In this document: in pieces, positions 55,159 through 64,000 of the stretch | Layout of the letters: each line of letters begins with the position of its first letter | Position numbering within the stretch: position 1 is the stretch's first letter | Assembly (NCBI RefSeq): GCF_013414195.1 | Contig: NZ_JAATTV010000008.1 | Coordinates: 1-64,000 of the forward strand | Origin: Psychrobacter sp. BI730 | GTDB lineage: Bacteria > Pseudomonadota > Gammaproteobacteria > Pseudomonadales > Moraxellaceae | DNA: 64,000 bases | Direction of reading: 5' to 3' | Translations under genes and position numbers: made by a program | The notes under the pieces: generated by a model | Database searches by the model: none | What the model saw: the letters and a program-made list of their open reading frames with translations, nothing else | Told to the model about the DNA's origin: nothing

Positions 55159-55677
55159 TTAGTAAGACAGCTCAGCACGACGGTTTTGTGCATACGCGTC
55201 TTCAGTGTTGCCAGCTGCTGCAGGGCGCTCTTCGCCATAGCTAATGACACGGATGTTGTTTGCAGTGACACCTTGAGCAGCAAGGTAGTTACGGGCAGCT
55301 TGTGCGCGTCGCTCACCTAGTGCCATGTTGTATTCACGGCTACCGCGCTCATCAGTGTGACCTGCGATAACGACAGTCGCTGCTGGGTTTGAATTTAGCA
55401 GGCTTACGTGTTGGTTAAGGGCGCTCGCTGATTGAGCAGTAATTTCGCTGCTATCAAAGGCAAAGTAGACCACTGCTTGAATATTCTCAGCGCCCGTGAT
55501 GACAGCGTTTGAGTTATCAACGATAACCGCACCATTATAGCCAACTTGTCCACCTGGGATGCCTAGCGGGGCAACGACAACTTCTGAAGTAGTGCGCTTG
55601 GTAGCACAACCAGTGGTCAGTGCAACAGCGCTTGATAGTACAGCAAGAACAGCGATCTTAGAAAAACTGATTGACAT
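55159..55677 (-). CDS. pal: Peptidoglycan-associated lipoprotein
   Basis: Pal is an outer-membrane lipoprotein that ties the outer membrane to peptidoglycan as part of the Tol-Pal system. The 172-residue precursor has a lipoprotein signal ending LTTGC with acylated Cys24. A linker and an OmpA-like domain (about 65-172) follow, with VYFAFDSSEI and the peptidoglycan-binding GHTDERGSREYNMALGERRAQAARNYL, and SYGEERP.. NRRAELSY at the end. The lipobox has Thr at -3, not the usual Leu. tolB and ybgF are not adjacent, unlike in many proteobacteria, so it is a solitary copy or the locus is split. Confidence 0.92.
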   Translation of the reverse strand: MSISFSKIAVLAVLSSAVALTTGCATKRTTSEVVVAPLGIPGGQVGYNGAVIVDNSNAVITGAENIQAVVYFAFDSSEITAQSASALNQHVSLLNSNPAATVVIAGHTDERGSREYNMALGERRAQAARNYLAAQGVTANNIRVISYGEERPAAAGNTEDAYAQNRRAELSY

Positions 55678-55818
55678 GACGAGCTCCTAAAATTTTAATT
55701 AAATTTGTTTTTTTTAACTGCTTCCGATAAAACTTAGGCAATCTCTATCTATAATATACTAAATGTTAATTTATGTAAGTATTTTTACTGTAAATTACGA
55801 TAGATAAAATCGAGCGTA

Positions 55819-56427
55819 TTACCAGCGGTGCTTGCCCCAGTTTTCAGGGTTGGCCCAGTAGTCAGCATTGAGCCAATTCGGCAGTTGTTTGTAGTCATAT
55901 AGATTAAATTGCCAAAGCGTCGCAGTAACGGTTGATGAGGTAATAGATTGAATATTATCAATATTTAGAGATGGCTCACTCAATATATCAAATGGCGTAA
56001 AGCCGTAAGGTTTTAGGTCTATCGAGCTGTCCAATGCAATAAGCAAATGCGCGGCATACAGGTCACGGTAGCGCATCAGTAGCGGCACATAGTGTTGAGT
56101 CAGCTCTTCTGACAAGGTAGGCAGCCAAAAGCAAGCAAGCTCATAACGATCAGGTACATGCTGTTTAGCAAGATCTGATAACGTTGATAAGTGTCGTGCG
56201 TTCAGCTTCGATTCAGTGTTCTTATTAGTAGATGTAGTATCGTCAAGTTGTGCTTGTAGTGCTAATAAGTCGGCATGGTTATGGGTTACCCATAATGCTT
56301 CACTATTATCTTTGTTATGCTCAGGTGACAGTTCTGTTTGAGTCGTTAATGAGGGTAGTAGTGCATCAACATACTCTATAAGCAAAGGTAGGGTAATGTC
56401 TGCGCGTTTCACCGTATTTTTTGTCAT
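55819..56427 (-). CDS. Hypothetical protein, DUF6231-like
   Basis: I do not know a function. The 202-residue cytoplasmic-looking protein has no signal or membrane segment. The C-terminal WQFNLYDYKQLPNWLNADYWANPENWGKHRW is a Trp/Asn-rich motif that I associate with DUF6231 proteins of Pseudomonas and relatives. The middle holds ELACFWLPTLSEELTQHYVPLLMRYRDLYAAHLLIALDSS, a predicted helix-strand stretch that suggests an alpha/beta fold. The start at 56427 is the first in-frame ATG. It is on the minus strand after pal in transcription order upstream; the spacing of 141 bases to pal suggests separate or weakly linked transcripts. Confidence 0.7.
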   Translation of the reverse strand: MTKNTVKRADITLPLLIEYVDALLPSLTTQTELSPEHNKDNSEALWVTHNHADLLALQAQLDDTTSTNKNTESKLNARHLSTLSDLAKQHVPDRYELACFWLPTLSEELTQHYVPLLMRYRDLYAAHLLIALDSSIDLKPYGFTPFDILSEPSLNIDNIQSITSSTVTATLWQFNLYDYKQLPNWLNADYWANPENWGKHRW

Positions 56428-56811
56428 ATAATAGGCCGTTAGTTAAATGATAGGTCATCAGTATGACTATTAAATCATTTTCAACGACATTATCCAATTG
56501 ATAACGTATGTTTCATATTTAAATCATCTTGAACCGACGATATCTTACTTTGCATACTTGAAATTTGGCGATTTAGGTCAATCTAGCTATAAGCTTGATG
56601 AGAAAATCAATTTAGTAATAAAAGTTAGCTTAATCACTACGAAGCTTTGTCTATGTGCTTAGCTTACTATGCGCTTAGCTGATTAGTTAGCCTAGAGACT
56701 AAGTCTTTATTTGCACTAGTGCCTTTTGCAAATAGTGAAATCATATTACTCATTACTTATCCCTAGTAAAAATAACTTATAACCAAATCAACGATAATAA
56801 TAGGACACCAT
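56428..56811. other. Intergenic region upstream of pepN
   Basis: No gene or strong structure is visible. Small direct repeats (TGCTTAGCT/CGCTTAGCT) lie near 56660-56680. It must hold divergent promoters. Confidence 0.45.
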
Positions 56812-59454
56812 ATGTCTACTGCTGAAACTGATGCACAAATCATCAATCCTGAAATGCCAGATGTGCCGCCCCATGCGCCAAGCAAGATTAATCTAAAAGA
56901 CTATACCAAACCAAGTTTTGATGTCGAGACAGTGCATTTAGATATTAAGCTGTTTGAAGACTACGCGCAGGTAGACAGTACGCTTGAGATGGTACGTCAA
57001 ACGGCAGGGGATATCGTCTTATTTGGTGAGTCATTAGAGCTGCTAACGATTACGATGAATGGTAAGACGCTGAGCACTGAGGATTATCAGCAGGAAGCAG
57101 GTAAGCTGACGATTTATGATGCCCCTGAGCGAGCTACTTTAGACATTCAAGTACGTATCTGTCCGCAGACCAATACGACGCTTGAAGGCTTATACATGGC
57201 CGGTAGTAGTGACGATACTATGTTTGTCACTCAATGTGAGCCAGAGGGTTTCCGTAAAATTACTTTTTATCCCGATCGCCCTGATGTGTTGGCGATATTT
57301 ACCACGCGACTTGAAGCAGATAAGCGTTATCCGACGTTGTTGGCCAATGGTAACTTAGTCGAAGCAGGTGAAGTGGCCGATGCGCCAGACCGCCATTATG
57401 CCATCTGGCACGATCCAACCAATAAGCCAAGTTATCTATTTGCCTGTGTGGTTGCTGATTTAGACGTATTGACAGATTCTTATACGACTAGCGAAGGTCG
57501 AGAAGTATTGCTTGAGTTATATGCCAAGTCTGCTGATATCGATAAATGCGATGTTGGTATGCAAGCCCTAAAAGACGCTATGAAGTGGGATGAGGTCAAT
57601 TACGGGCGAGCCTACGATCTAGATCGCTACATGATTGTGGCGGTCAGCCAGTTTAATATGGGGGCAATGGAAAATAAAGGTCTCAATATTTTTAACACCG
57701 CTTGTGTGTTATCTAGCCCTGAAACGACCACTGATGCCCGTAGTTTTAGCGTAAAAGCCATTATTGCTCATGAGTACTTTCATAACTGGACAGGTAACCG
57801 TATTACTTGCCGTGATTGGTTTCAGCTTTGTTTAAAAGAAGGCTTTACCGTTTACCGTGATCAGTCATTCTCAGCAGACCAACAGTCAAGTGCGGTACAG
57901 CGTATTGATGACGTGGCGACCTTGCGTGCCCATCAATTTAGCGAAGATGCAGGCCCATTAGCACATCCAGTACGTCCAGAAAGTTTTGTTGAGATTAATA
58001 ACTTTTATACGACGACTGTCTATGAGAAGGGCGCTGAAATTGTACGCATGATTGCCAATACGTTAGGGCCAGATGATTTCCGCAAAGGAACAGATGAATA
58101 TTTCCGTCGCTATGATGGACAAGCGGTAACGGTTGAGGACTTTTTATCAGCACTGAGTATCACCGATGACAAAATCGAGAATTTTATTGATTGGTATCGT
58201 CAACCTGGTACGCCAGTGGTATCGGGTTCTCAAACCTATGATAGCAACGCACAGACGCTGACCATCACTTTGAATCAGCAAACACGCCATGTCAAAGGCT
58301 TTGATGCACCAAAACCATTGCCGATACCTGTAGCAACCGCCTTATTTGACAAAGACTCAGGCGCTATCGTTGCTGAGCGTATGTTATTGCTTGACGAGGC
58401 GACGCAAACGTTTGTCTTTGAGAATGTCGCGAGTGAGCCTGTTGTGTCATTACTACGTGACTTTAGCGCGCCAGTACAGCTCAATTATGACTATCAAGAT
58501 GTAGACTTAGCATTTTTGCTTAAGCATGAAACCAATGGGTTTAACCGCTGGCAAGTAACTCAAATGCTGGTAAATCGTATTTTGCTGCAAGGCCAAGGTA
58601 CGAAGAGCAGCCCTGATGTATACCTAGAAGCATTAGCGCAGACACTGCCTGTCTTAGCAGCTGATGATGCGATGCTAGCGGCACGATTGCTTGATATTCC
58701 ATCAGCGCAAGAGCTGGCTTCTGCTATTTCTAAAGACTACGATCCAGTGTTGGTTAAAGAGCAGCGTGATGGGCTATACAAGCAAGTGGCTGATAAGTTA
58801 AAAGGCCAATGGGCTGAGCTGTACAATAATCTGCCAATGCAGTCTTATGAGGATAGCGCTGAAGCTCGAGGCATTCGTGCGCTGCGTAATGTCGTACTCG
58901 ATATGGCATTGACGGCGAATGTAGATGATGCAGCAGACTGGGCACAGCAGCAGTATGACAATGCGAGCTGTATGACTGAGCGCTTTGGTGCATTGAAGGC
59001 CATGGTCAATCATCAGCTGGTAGATGCAGATAAGTACTTAGCAGACTTCTATGATCGTTTCCAAGCAAATGATCTGGTTATCGATTTGTGGTTCAGTGTA
59101 CAAGCTGCCGCTGACGATGTGACGCCTGATATGGTTAAGTCGCTACTGACGCATACGGACTTTGATTGGAATACCCCTAACCGTGTCCGTTCAGTTATCA
59201 GCGCTTTTAGCTCGCAACCGACGGTACTCTGGACGGCAGAAAGTCTAGAGATGTATACAGGCGTGATTCAGAAATTAGATGATGCCAATCCTGTATTAGC
59301 CTCACGCTTACTGCAAGTACTGGCCCGCTGGAATACGTTGGCTGAGCCTCGCCGCCAAATGGCGCACAAGCAGCTGATAGATTTACAAAAGAATGTCTCA
59401 TCTAAGCATGTGCTCGAAAGCTTAGAGAGTGTGTTAGGTGCTGCAAATAGTTAA
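56812..59454 (+). CDS. pepN: Aminopeptidase N
   Basis: This M1-family zinc metalloaminopeptidase removes N-terminal residues from peptides in the cytoplasm. The 880-residue length matches E. coli PepN (870). Visible features are the GAMEN exopeptidase motif (residues 284-288), zinc ligands in HEYFHNWTGNR (H320, E321, H324) and KEGFTVYRDQ with the third ligand, and the catalytic Tyr region NNFYTTTVYEKGAE. The N-terminal beta domain and the C-terminal helical domain are complete. It is monocistronic with a strong terminator. Confidence 0.97.
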   Translation: MSTAETDAQIINPEMPDVPPHAPSKINLKDYTKPSFDVETVHLDIKLFEDYAQVDSTLEMVRQTAGDIVLFGESLELLTITMNGKTLSTEDYQQEAGKLTIYDAPERATLDIQVRICPQTNTTLEGLYMAGSSDDTMFVTQCEPEGFRKITFYPDRPDVLAIFTTRLEADKRYPTLLANGNLVEAGEVADAPDRHYAIWHDPTNKPSYLFACVVADLDVLTDSYTTSEGREVLLELYAKSADIDKCDVGMQALKDAMKWDEVNYGRAYDLDRYMIVAVSQFNMGAMENKGLNIFNTACVLSSPETTTDARSFSVKAIIAHEYFHNWTGNRITCRDWFQLCLKEGFTVYRDQSFSADQQSSAVQRIDDVATLRAHQFSEDAGPLAHPVRPESFVEINNFYTTTVYEKGAEIVRMIANTLGPDDFRKGTDEYFRRYDGQAVTVEDFLSALSITDDKIENFIDWYRQPGTPVVSGSQTYDSNAQTLTITLNQQTRHVKGFDAPKPLPIPVATALFDKDSGAIVAERMLLLDEATQTFVFENVASEPVVSLLRDFSAPVQLNYDYQDVDLAFLLKHETNGFNRWQVTQMLVNRILLQGQGTKSSPDVYLEALAQTLPVLAADDAMLAARLLDIPSAQELASAISKDYDPVLVKEQRDGLYKQVADKLKGQWAELYNNLPMQSYEDSAEARGIRALRNVVLDMALTANVDDAADWAQQQYDNASCMTERFGALKAMVNHQLVDADKYLADFYDRFQANDLVIDLWFSVQAAADDVTPDMVKSLLTHTDFDWNTPNRVRSVISAFSSQPTVLWTAESLEMYTGVIQKLDDANPVLASRLLQVLARWNTLAEPRRQMAHKQLIDLQKNVSSKHVLESLESVLGAANS

Positions 59455-59558
59455 TTGAAAACTTGGTTAGCTTTGACCAATTAATGAAACATGTATCGTT
59501 GTTGGTCATTGCTAACCAAGTTTGAGAATACAGTATTTCTTATAAAACGTTCATAAAT

Positions 59559-59596
59559 AAAAAGCCCTTTTCGCATCAGTGCGAAAAGGGCTTTTT
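59559..59596. terminator. Bidirectional terminator
   Basis: A 17-bp perfect stem (59559-59575 with 59580-59596) with loop TCAG and A/T-runs lies between pepN and the convergent DAHP synthase. Confidence 0.95.
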
Positions 59597-59639
59597 ATTG
59601 TTTGCTCGACGATAAATTATCGCAGATAGCTATTAGCTA

Positions 59640-60722
59640 TTAGCGATTTGGTAGCACATCTTTTACCATATCACGTAAGTCACGTAATGCTGTGACAGTG
59701 CTATCCCAATCTAGGCAACCATCGGTGATCGATTTGCCATACTCAAGCTGGCTTAAATCAGCAGTCAATTTTTGATTGCCGCCTTTTAAGTGACTCTCAA
59801 TCATCATACCGATAATTGATTTATTGCCGTTTTGAATTTGTTCGGCAACGTTTTTGATAACCATCGGTTGTAGGTAAGGGTCTTTACCGGAGTTAGCATG
59901 GCTTGAGTCAATCATAATCTTGCTATTGGTCTTGCCTTTTGCCAGCTCGTTTTCAACTTGAGCTACCGCAGTTTCATCATAGTTAGGTTTGCCGTTACCA
60001 CCGCGAAGTACCACGTGCGCGTAAGGATTACCTTTAGATTTGATGATAGAGACTTTACCATCTGATGATAGACCTAAGAAGCTATGACCTTCTTTAACCG
60101 CTTGCATGGCATTTACAGCTACCGTCATACCGCCATCAGTACCATTTTTGAAGCCAACTGGGCATGATAAACCAGAGCTCATTTCGCGATGCGTTTGGCT
60201 CTCAGTGGTACGTGCACCAATGGCTGACCAGCTGATTAGATCCTGAATGTACTGCGGTGTATTTGGGTCAAGTGCTTCAGTCGCGCAAGGTAGACCTTTT
60301 TCATTCAGATCAAGTAACAATTTACGAGCCGTGCGCAAGCCTTTTTCTATATCAAAGCTGTCATTCATGTCAGGGTCGTTGATCATGCCTTTCCAACCAA
60401 CCGTCGTACGAGGTTTTTCAAAATAAACACGCATGACTACAAATACACTGTCTTCGATTTCTTTTGCCAATACGGCTAAACGATCGGCATATTCGTGAGC
60501 GGCTTTGATATCGTGAATAGAGCAAGGGCCAATGACCACAAACAAACGCTTGTCTTTACCATCCAAGATATCTTGAATAGTATTACGACCTTTTAGTACG
60601 GTGTTATACGCGTCGTCTGACAGAGGCAGCTCGGCTTTTAGCTCGGCGGGAGTAATTAAAGGAATAAATTTTTCAATATTCACGTCGTCAATATCTGCAT
60701 TATGGGTAACTGATGTTGTCAT
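59640..60722 (-). CDS. 3-deoxy-7-phosphoheptulonate synthase, class I (AroG/F/H type)
   Basis: DAHP synthase condenses PEP and erythrose-4-phosphate, the first step of aromatic amino acid synthesis. The 360-residue sequence has RNTIQDILDGKDKRLFVVIGPCSIHD (metal Cys in GPCSIH), RVYFEKPRTTVGWKGMINDP, GARTTESQTHREMSSGLSCPVGFKNGTDG and the C-terminal metal ligands in SHANSGKDP..QP. The length and N-terminal allosteric extension match the feedback-inhibited type Ialpha enzymes. Which aromatic amino acid inhibits it cannot be told from sequence. It is monocistronic. Confidence 0.95.
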   Translation of the reverse strand: MTTSVTHNADIDDVNIEKFIPLITPAELKAELPLSDDAYNTVLKGRNTIQDILDGKDKRLFVVIGPCSIHDIKAAHEYADRLAVLAKEIEDSVFVVMRVYFEKPRTTVGWKGMINDPDMNDSFDIEKGLRTARKLLLDLNEKGLPCATEALDPNTPQYIQDLISWSAIGARTTESQTHREMSSGLSCPVGFKNGTDGGMTVAVNAMQAVKEGHSFLGLSSDGKVSIIKSKGNPYAHVVLRGGNGKPNYDETAVAQVENELAKGKTNSKIMIDSSHANSGKDPYLQPMVIKNVAEQIQNGNKSIIGMMIESHLKGGNQKLTADLSQLEYGKSITDGCLDWDSTVTALRDLRDMVKDVLPNR

Positions 60723-61150
60723 GGTTATATATCGTCTAGCTGATTTATAGGAATAATCATTATGCGGACAAAAGTGTTGGTTGACAAGGGTAGTCGAGCA
60801 GTTAATTGACTGATAACTGGAATGAGGAAACTAAAACTTAGTTATACTCATAGAGACTTAGCGTGATATTTGACGTTCTAAATGCACGTTTAGCATTTGG
60901 TTTTTCTATCTATTAATAAGAGTTGATTGAGTTTTTGGTGCATAACGCTCAGATTTTATGCGTGAATTTCGCTATTTGTATCATCGTCAAGTATGATAGC
61001 AACATTAGCGATGGGTGGCCCAAACTGTGTCATTCAAACAGTACGGATGAGTGCGCACATTATCTATGAGTCGTATCGCTGATTTATTACGTTATATTTT
61101 ATAATAACGGTTTATTTTATTTTGTGTATTTCTAATATCGAGAGCTTGTC
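60723..61150. other. Divergent intergenic region between DAHP synthase and lpxB
   Basis: No gene, operator or attenuator structure that I can support. AT-rich with presumed divergent promoters. Confidence 0.45.
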
Positions 61151-62467
61151 ATGACAGATTCTGCTACGTCTCATCACCATACTGACCTCATTCATCAAGC
61201 CGAGACGGATTCTCAAGTAGCAAATATAAATGCTACGCCGCTAGTAATAGGCATTGTCGCAGGTGAGGTATCTGGTGACAGCTTAGGCGCAGATTTTATG
61301 CGGCAAATGAATAATCTACGTGATGATATTGTCTGGGTAGGCGTAGGCGGTACAAAAATGCAGGCGCAAGGGCTACAGAGTATCTTCCCGTTAGAGCGCT
61401 TGGCAGTGATGGGTCTGGTTGAAGTCATGTCGCAGCTACCCGATTTGCTCAAAGCGCGCCGCGAGCTACTGAGCGCATTTAAGGCTGCTAATATTGATTG
61501 GTTCGTCGGTATTGATGCGCCTGACTTTAATTTACGAGTGTCCAAAAAACTAAAGCCTCAGAGCGTGTTCTGTGTGCAGTACGTCAGTCCTTCTATCTGG
61601 GCGTGGCGCGAGTCGCGTATCCATAATATTAAAGCGGCGACCAATTTGGTGCTATGCCTATTCCCGTTTGAGTTGCCAGTTTATGAGCGACATAACCATC
61701 CAGCGATCTGTGTGGGTCATCCATTATTACGAACCATTGATCAGACCCTTATCGATACACCAATCAATCAACGTCGCAGTGAGCTCGTTTGGGACAATGA
61801 TGGGTTGCAGCAGTTCTTCATCGAACGATTTGATGATGTGAGTCAGCTTATTTGTGTGATGCCAGGCTCTAGGCGCGGTGAAATTACAGCCATTTTGCCA
61901 TTGATGCTTGATGGTATCCAAAAGTTAATCCTGTTAGATCCTAAGCTGTGCTTTATTATTCCAACGGTCGATCAAAACCATCAATATATCGTGCAAGAGG
62001 TGATCGATCAACGCTCAGAGCAGCTGCGTGCAGCAATTGTGGTGGTCTACGATGATACCCAGCCAGAATTTAGCCAACATGCCATGGCGGCGTCAGATAT
62101 CGTGATGCTAGCATCTGGGACAGCAACGCTGGAGGCAATGCTGCTTGAACGGCCGATGGTAGTGGTCTATCAATTAAATCAGCTGACTTACCAAATTGCC
62201 AAGCGTCTGGTAAAAGTGCCATATGTGGCATTGCCTAATATATTGGCTAATGCACCGATTGTACCTGAGCTGATTCAAGAGCAAGCAAGCGGTGACAATA
62301 TCTGCCGTACCGTGATGCGATTGCTGCAACCACGCGCTTATGCCGAGCAATTACACGACTTACTAGTGACAAAGCAGTCGCTACATCAGCAAAGTAACCA
62401 TGAGCCTGCAAATAGCGTGATTGAACAGTGGTTTATCCAAAATACCGATACTATTAATCCTAATTAA
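61151..62467 (+). CDS. lpxB: Lipid-A-disaccharide synthase
   Basis: LpxB joins lipid X and UDP-2,3-diacylglucosamine to make the lipid A disaccharide at the inner membrane. The 438 residues have the N-terminal [18 protein letters not shown] motif, then [86 protein letters not shown] and [10 protein letters not shown], all typical. An N-terminal extension of about 30 polar residues precedes the core. It overlaps nothing but sits 22 bases before rnhB, a common lpxB-rnhB arrangement. Confidence 0.97.
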   Translation: MTDSATSHHHTDLIHQAETDSQVANINATPLVIGIVAGEVSGDSLGADFMRQMNNLRDDIVWVGVGGTKMQAQGLQSIFPLERLAVMGLVEVMSQLPDLLKARRELLSAFKAANIDWFVGIDAPDFNLRVSKKLKPQSVFCVQYVSPSIWAWRESRIHNIKAATNLVLCLFPFELPVYERHNHPAICVGHPLLRTIDQTLIDTPINQRRSELVWDNDGLQQFFIERFDDVSQLICVMPGSRRGEITAILPLMLDGIQKLILLDPKLCFIIPTVDQNHQYIVQEVIDQRSEQLRAAIVVVYDDTQPEFSQHAMAASDIVMLASGTATLEAMLLERPMVVVYQLNQLTYQIAKRLVKVPYVALPNILANAPIVPELIQEQASGDNICRTVMRLLQPRAYAEQLHDLLVTKQSLHQQSNHEPANSVIEQWFIQNTDTINPN

Positions 62468-62489
62468 CCAAGAAAGACCTTTTAATATT

Positions 62490-63365
62490 ATGCATATTCA
62501 ACACAGTACAGAAAGCTCAGCTCAGACGATTGACATCAATATCGAGCATATTGATGTCAAAGGACAATATATTCAGTTAGCAGCGCCCATACGTTTATAT
62601 GGGCAAATGAATACCGCTGAGTTGATTACTCAATATCTGACTAATGATAACCAAGAGACAGAGCAATCAATACTGCAAATCGGCGTTGATGAAGCAGGAC
62701 GCGGGCCGTTACTAGGTAGCGTCAATGTGGCGGCGGCAATATTACCTGCGACTTGGTCAGGGCTCATTGAAGAGCAACCGCTTAAAGACACGCCGTTGTC
62801 GATACTGACAGACTCCAAACAACTGAGTGAAAAAAAGCGCGATATCCTTTATCCATTGGTTCAGCAGTATGCTATCGGTTATATTATCGCTGATATACCA
62901 GCAGCAGTAATCGATCAGGTGAATATATTGCAAGCAACGATGCTTGGCATGCGCTTATGTACTGAATCATTGCTAGAAGTGATTTTTAAAAAATTCTCGA
63001 CTACTGGAAATGATAACAGCACGTCGCTTGATCAATTAAAGATCGAAGTACTGTTTGATGGAAATCGTTGCCCTGACTTGAACTATGATAGCTTTAAACA
63101 TTTAGAGGGAGCGCCATTGGCGATTGATTGCCAAGCATGGGTAAAAGGCGATGCGCGTCATACTAGTATTGCAGCGGCCAGTATATTAGCAAAAGTAAGT
63201 CGTGATGAGACGATGTATGCACTGGATACTCAGTATCCGGAATATGGTATTGCCAAACACAAAGGCTATCCAACGCGTGCGCACATGGAGGCGATTGAAA
63301 AATATGGCGTCTTGCCAACGCATAGACGTAGTTTTGCGCCAGTGAGAAGAATGCTAGAAACTTAA
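62490..63365 (+). CDS. rnhB: Ribonuclease HII with N-terminal extension
   Basis: RNase HII cuts RNA in RNA-DNA hybrids and removes single ribonucleotides from DNA. The catalytic core is present: [13 protein letters not shown] (D67, E68), [21 protein letters not shown], and [16 protein letters not shown] with the third acidic site, ending [12 protein letters not shown]. With the ATG at 62490 it is 291 residues, about 80-100 more than typical. The extra comes from an N-terminal region of about 60 residues plus a loop around [17 protein letters not shown] shorter start at 62607 (MNTAEL) would remove most of the extension. It is 22 bases after lpxB, probably co-transcribed. Confidence 0.93.
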   Translation: MHIQHSTESSAQTIDINIEHIDVKGQYIQLAAPIRLYGQMNTAELITQYLTNDNQETEQSILQIGVDEAGRGPLLGSVNVAAAILPATWSGLIEEQPLKDTPLSILTDSKQLSEKKRDILYPLVQQYAIGYIIADIPAAVIDQVNILQATMLGMRLCTESLLEVIFKKFSTTGNDNSTSLDQLKIEVLFDGNRCPDLNYDSFKHLEGAPLAIDCQAWVKGDARHTSIAAASILAKVSRDETMYALDTQYPEYGIAKHKGYPTRAHMEAIEKYGVLPTHRRSFAPVRRMLET

Positions 63366-63600
63366 TAATACTGGACTTATAATCAGTCTTCGAAATAGCC
63401 TAAGCGAAAAATCATATTGTAATATGAGAGTAAAAAATTTATACTCATGAATGTAATTTCTTTAAAAACAATGAGCAAGGTTTTATAAATTTAAATACAG
63501 CACGTTTTTAATATCAAAGGCTATTAAATCAATAGCTAAGTTCTAATATTTATTTTTACTATAAGTGACACACAAATATTACTACTTTATAGGATGAGAG

Positions 63601-64000
63601 ATGATAGCCAACACTTCCCAAAAAAGCCTTGCTGCAGTGCTATTTTTGACTCTATTTCTGACTGGTTGTGGTGGAAGTAGTGAGTCTGAAGGAAGTGATC
63701 CATCTGTGGATGGTTTAAATGGCTCGAAAAGTGATGAGAAAGTTAAGCTAACAACGTCAGAACCAATCACCTCAGCTCCGATTATAGCGACACCAACTGA
63801 ACAAAGTGGTGGTACTCCTAACGTTGATGGCAATGGGTCAGCTGATAATAATGCACAAGCAGCACTAAGTGCAAATAATCAGTTTAGTTTGGCAAGAAGC
63901 AGTTGTGGCCTAAATGGTCTATCCGTTAATACAGAGCTAGACGATATTGCCATTAAGCACGCGAACTACATAAAATATGTATTTGCCAATAGCTTACCAA
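63601..64000 (+). CDS. Lipoprotein with probable CAP/SCP domain (partial, runs off the window)
   Basis: The frame is open from 63601 to the window end (133 codons so far). It starts with a lipoprotein signal, MIANTSQKSLAAVLFLTLFLTGC, with lipobox LTGC and acylated Cys23, followed by a Gly/Ser-rich then Thr/Pro-rich linker. Near the visible end FSLARSSCGLNGLSVNTELDDIAIKHANYIKYVF matches the start of CAP (YkwD/SCP-like) domains, where N..R...GL..L...L...A..HA.Y is typical. A GGATGAGAG ribosome site precedes the ATG. The rest of the domain is outside the window, so the assignment is tentative. Confidence 0.8.
   Translation, partial: MIANTSQKSLAAVLFLTLFLTGCGGSSESEGSDPSVDGLNGSKSDEKVKLTTSEPITSAPIIATPTEQSGGTPNVDGNGSADNNAQAALSANNQFSLARSSCGLNGLSVNTELDDIAIKHANYIKYVFANSLP

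Overview
The window is bacterial chromosome from a psychrotolerant gammaproteobacterium of the Moraxellaceae, most likely Psychrobacter. This rests on AT-leaning coding sequence, Moraxellaceae-type protein sequences throughout, a secreted hydrolase that by recall closely resembles the Antarctic Moraxella TA144 lipase, and small dispersed palindromic repeats between genes. Most of it is ordinary core genome with dense genes and strong intrinsic terminators between convergent genes. No rRNA, CRISPR array, prophage body or plasmid module is visible.

Layout. 1-1076: the edge of an integrated element, with a truncated tyrosine integrase next to a CAU-anticodon tRNA. 1172-12332: mostly minus-strand housekeeping genes (pteridine-reductase-like SDR, CCA-adding enzyme, malic enzyme MaeB, SelO, a fatty-acid desaturase, a glycerophosphodiester phosphodiesterase, cobalamin adenosyltransferase) and one plus-strand lipoprotein. 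12564-20235: plus-strand cysS, a large MscS-type channel, guaB, glmM and pdxH. 20378-23414: an EmrAB-like efflux pair. 23776-30631: a probable electrophile-detoxification regulon (GST, DJ-1-family protein, NADP-dependent reductase, YqhD-like alcohol dehydrogenase, aldehyde dehydrogenase) with a NemR-like TetR regulator and two identical 15-bp palindromes.

31201-33394: a cryptochrome-DASH/photolyase gene split by an 803-bp IS1-family insertion with a perfect 8-bp target duplication. 34112-36165: an NO-response pair, nnrS and nsrR, with an NsrR-like palindrome before nnrS and a MITE-like element before nsrR. 36291-39183: two tandem paralogues of uncertain function and a secreted PETase/cutinase-like hydrolase. 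39605-51573: an MFS transporter, two acyl-CoA synthetases and a valine/isobutyrate degradation cluster (mmsA, acyl-CoA dehydrogenase, enoyl-CoA hydratase, 3-hydroxyisobutyryl-CoA hydrolase, mmsB), faced by a convergent IclR regulator. 53126-64000: an outer-membrane barrel, an Sfp-type PPTase, pal, a DUF6231-like protein, pepN, a DAHP synthase, lpxB, rnhB and the start of a lipoprotein with a probable CAP domain.

The most notable points are the IS1-broken cryptochrome whose reading frame would be restored by exact excision, the NemR-like two-operator regulon, the PETase-like enzyme carrying the extra active-site cysteine pair, the NsrR with a long insertion between its cluster cysteines, and several small mobile or palindromic elements sitting in promoter regions.
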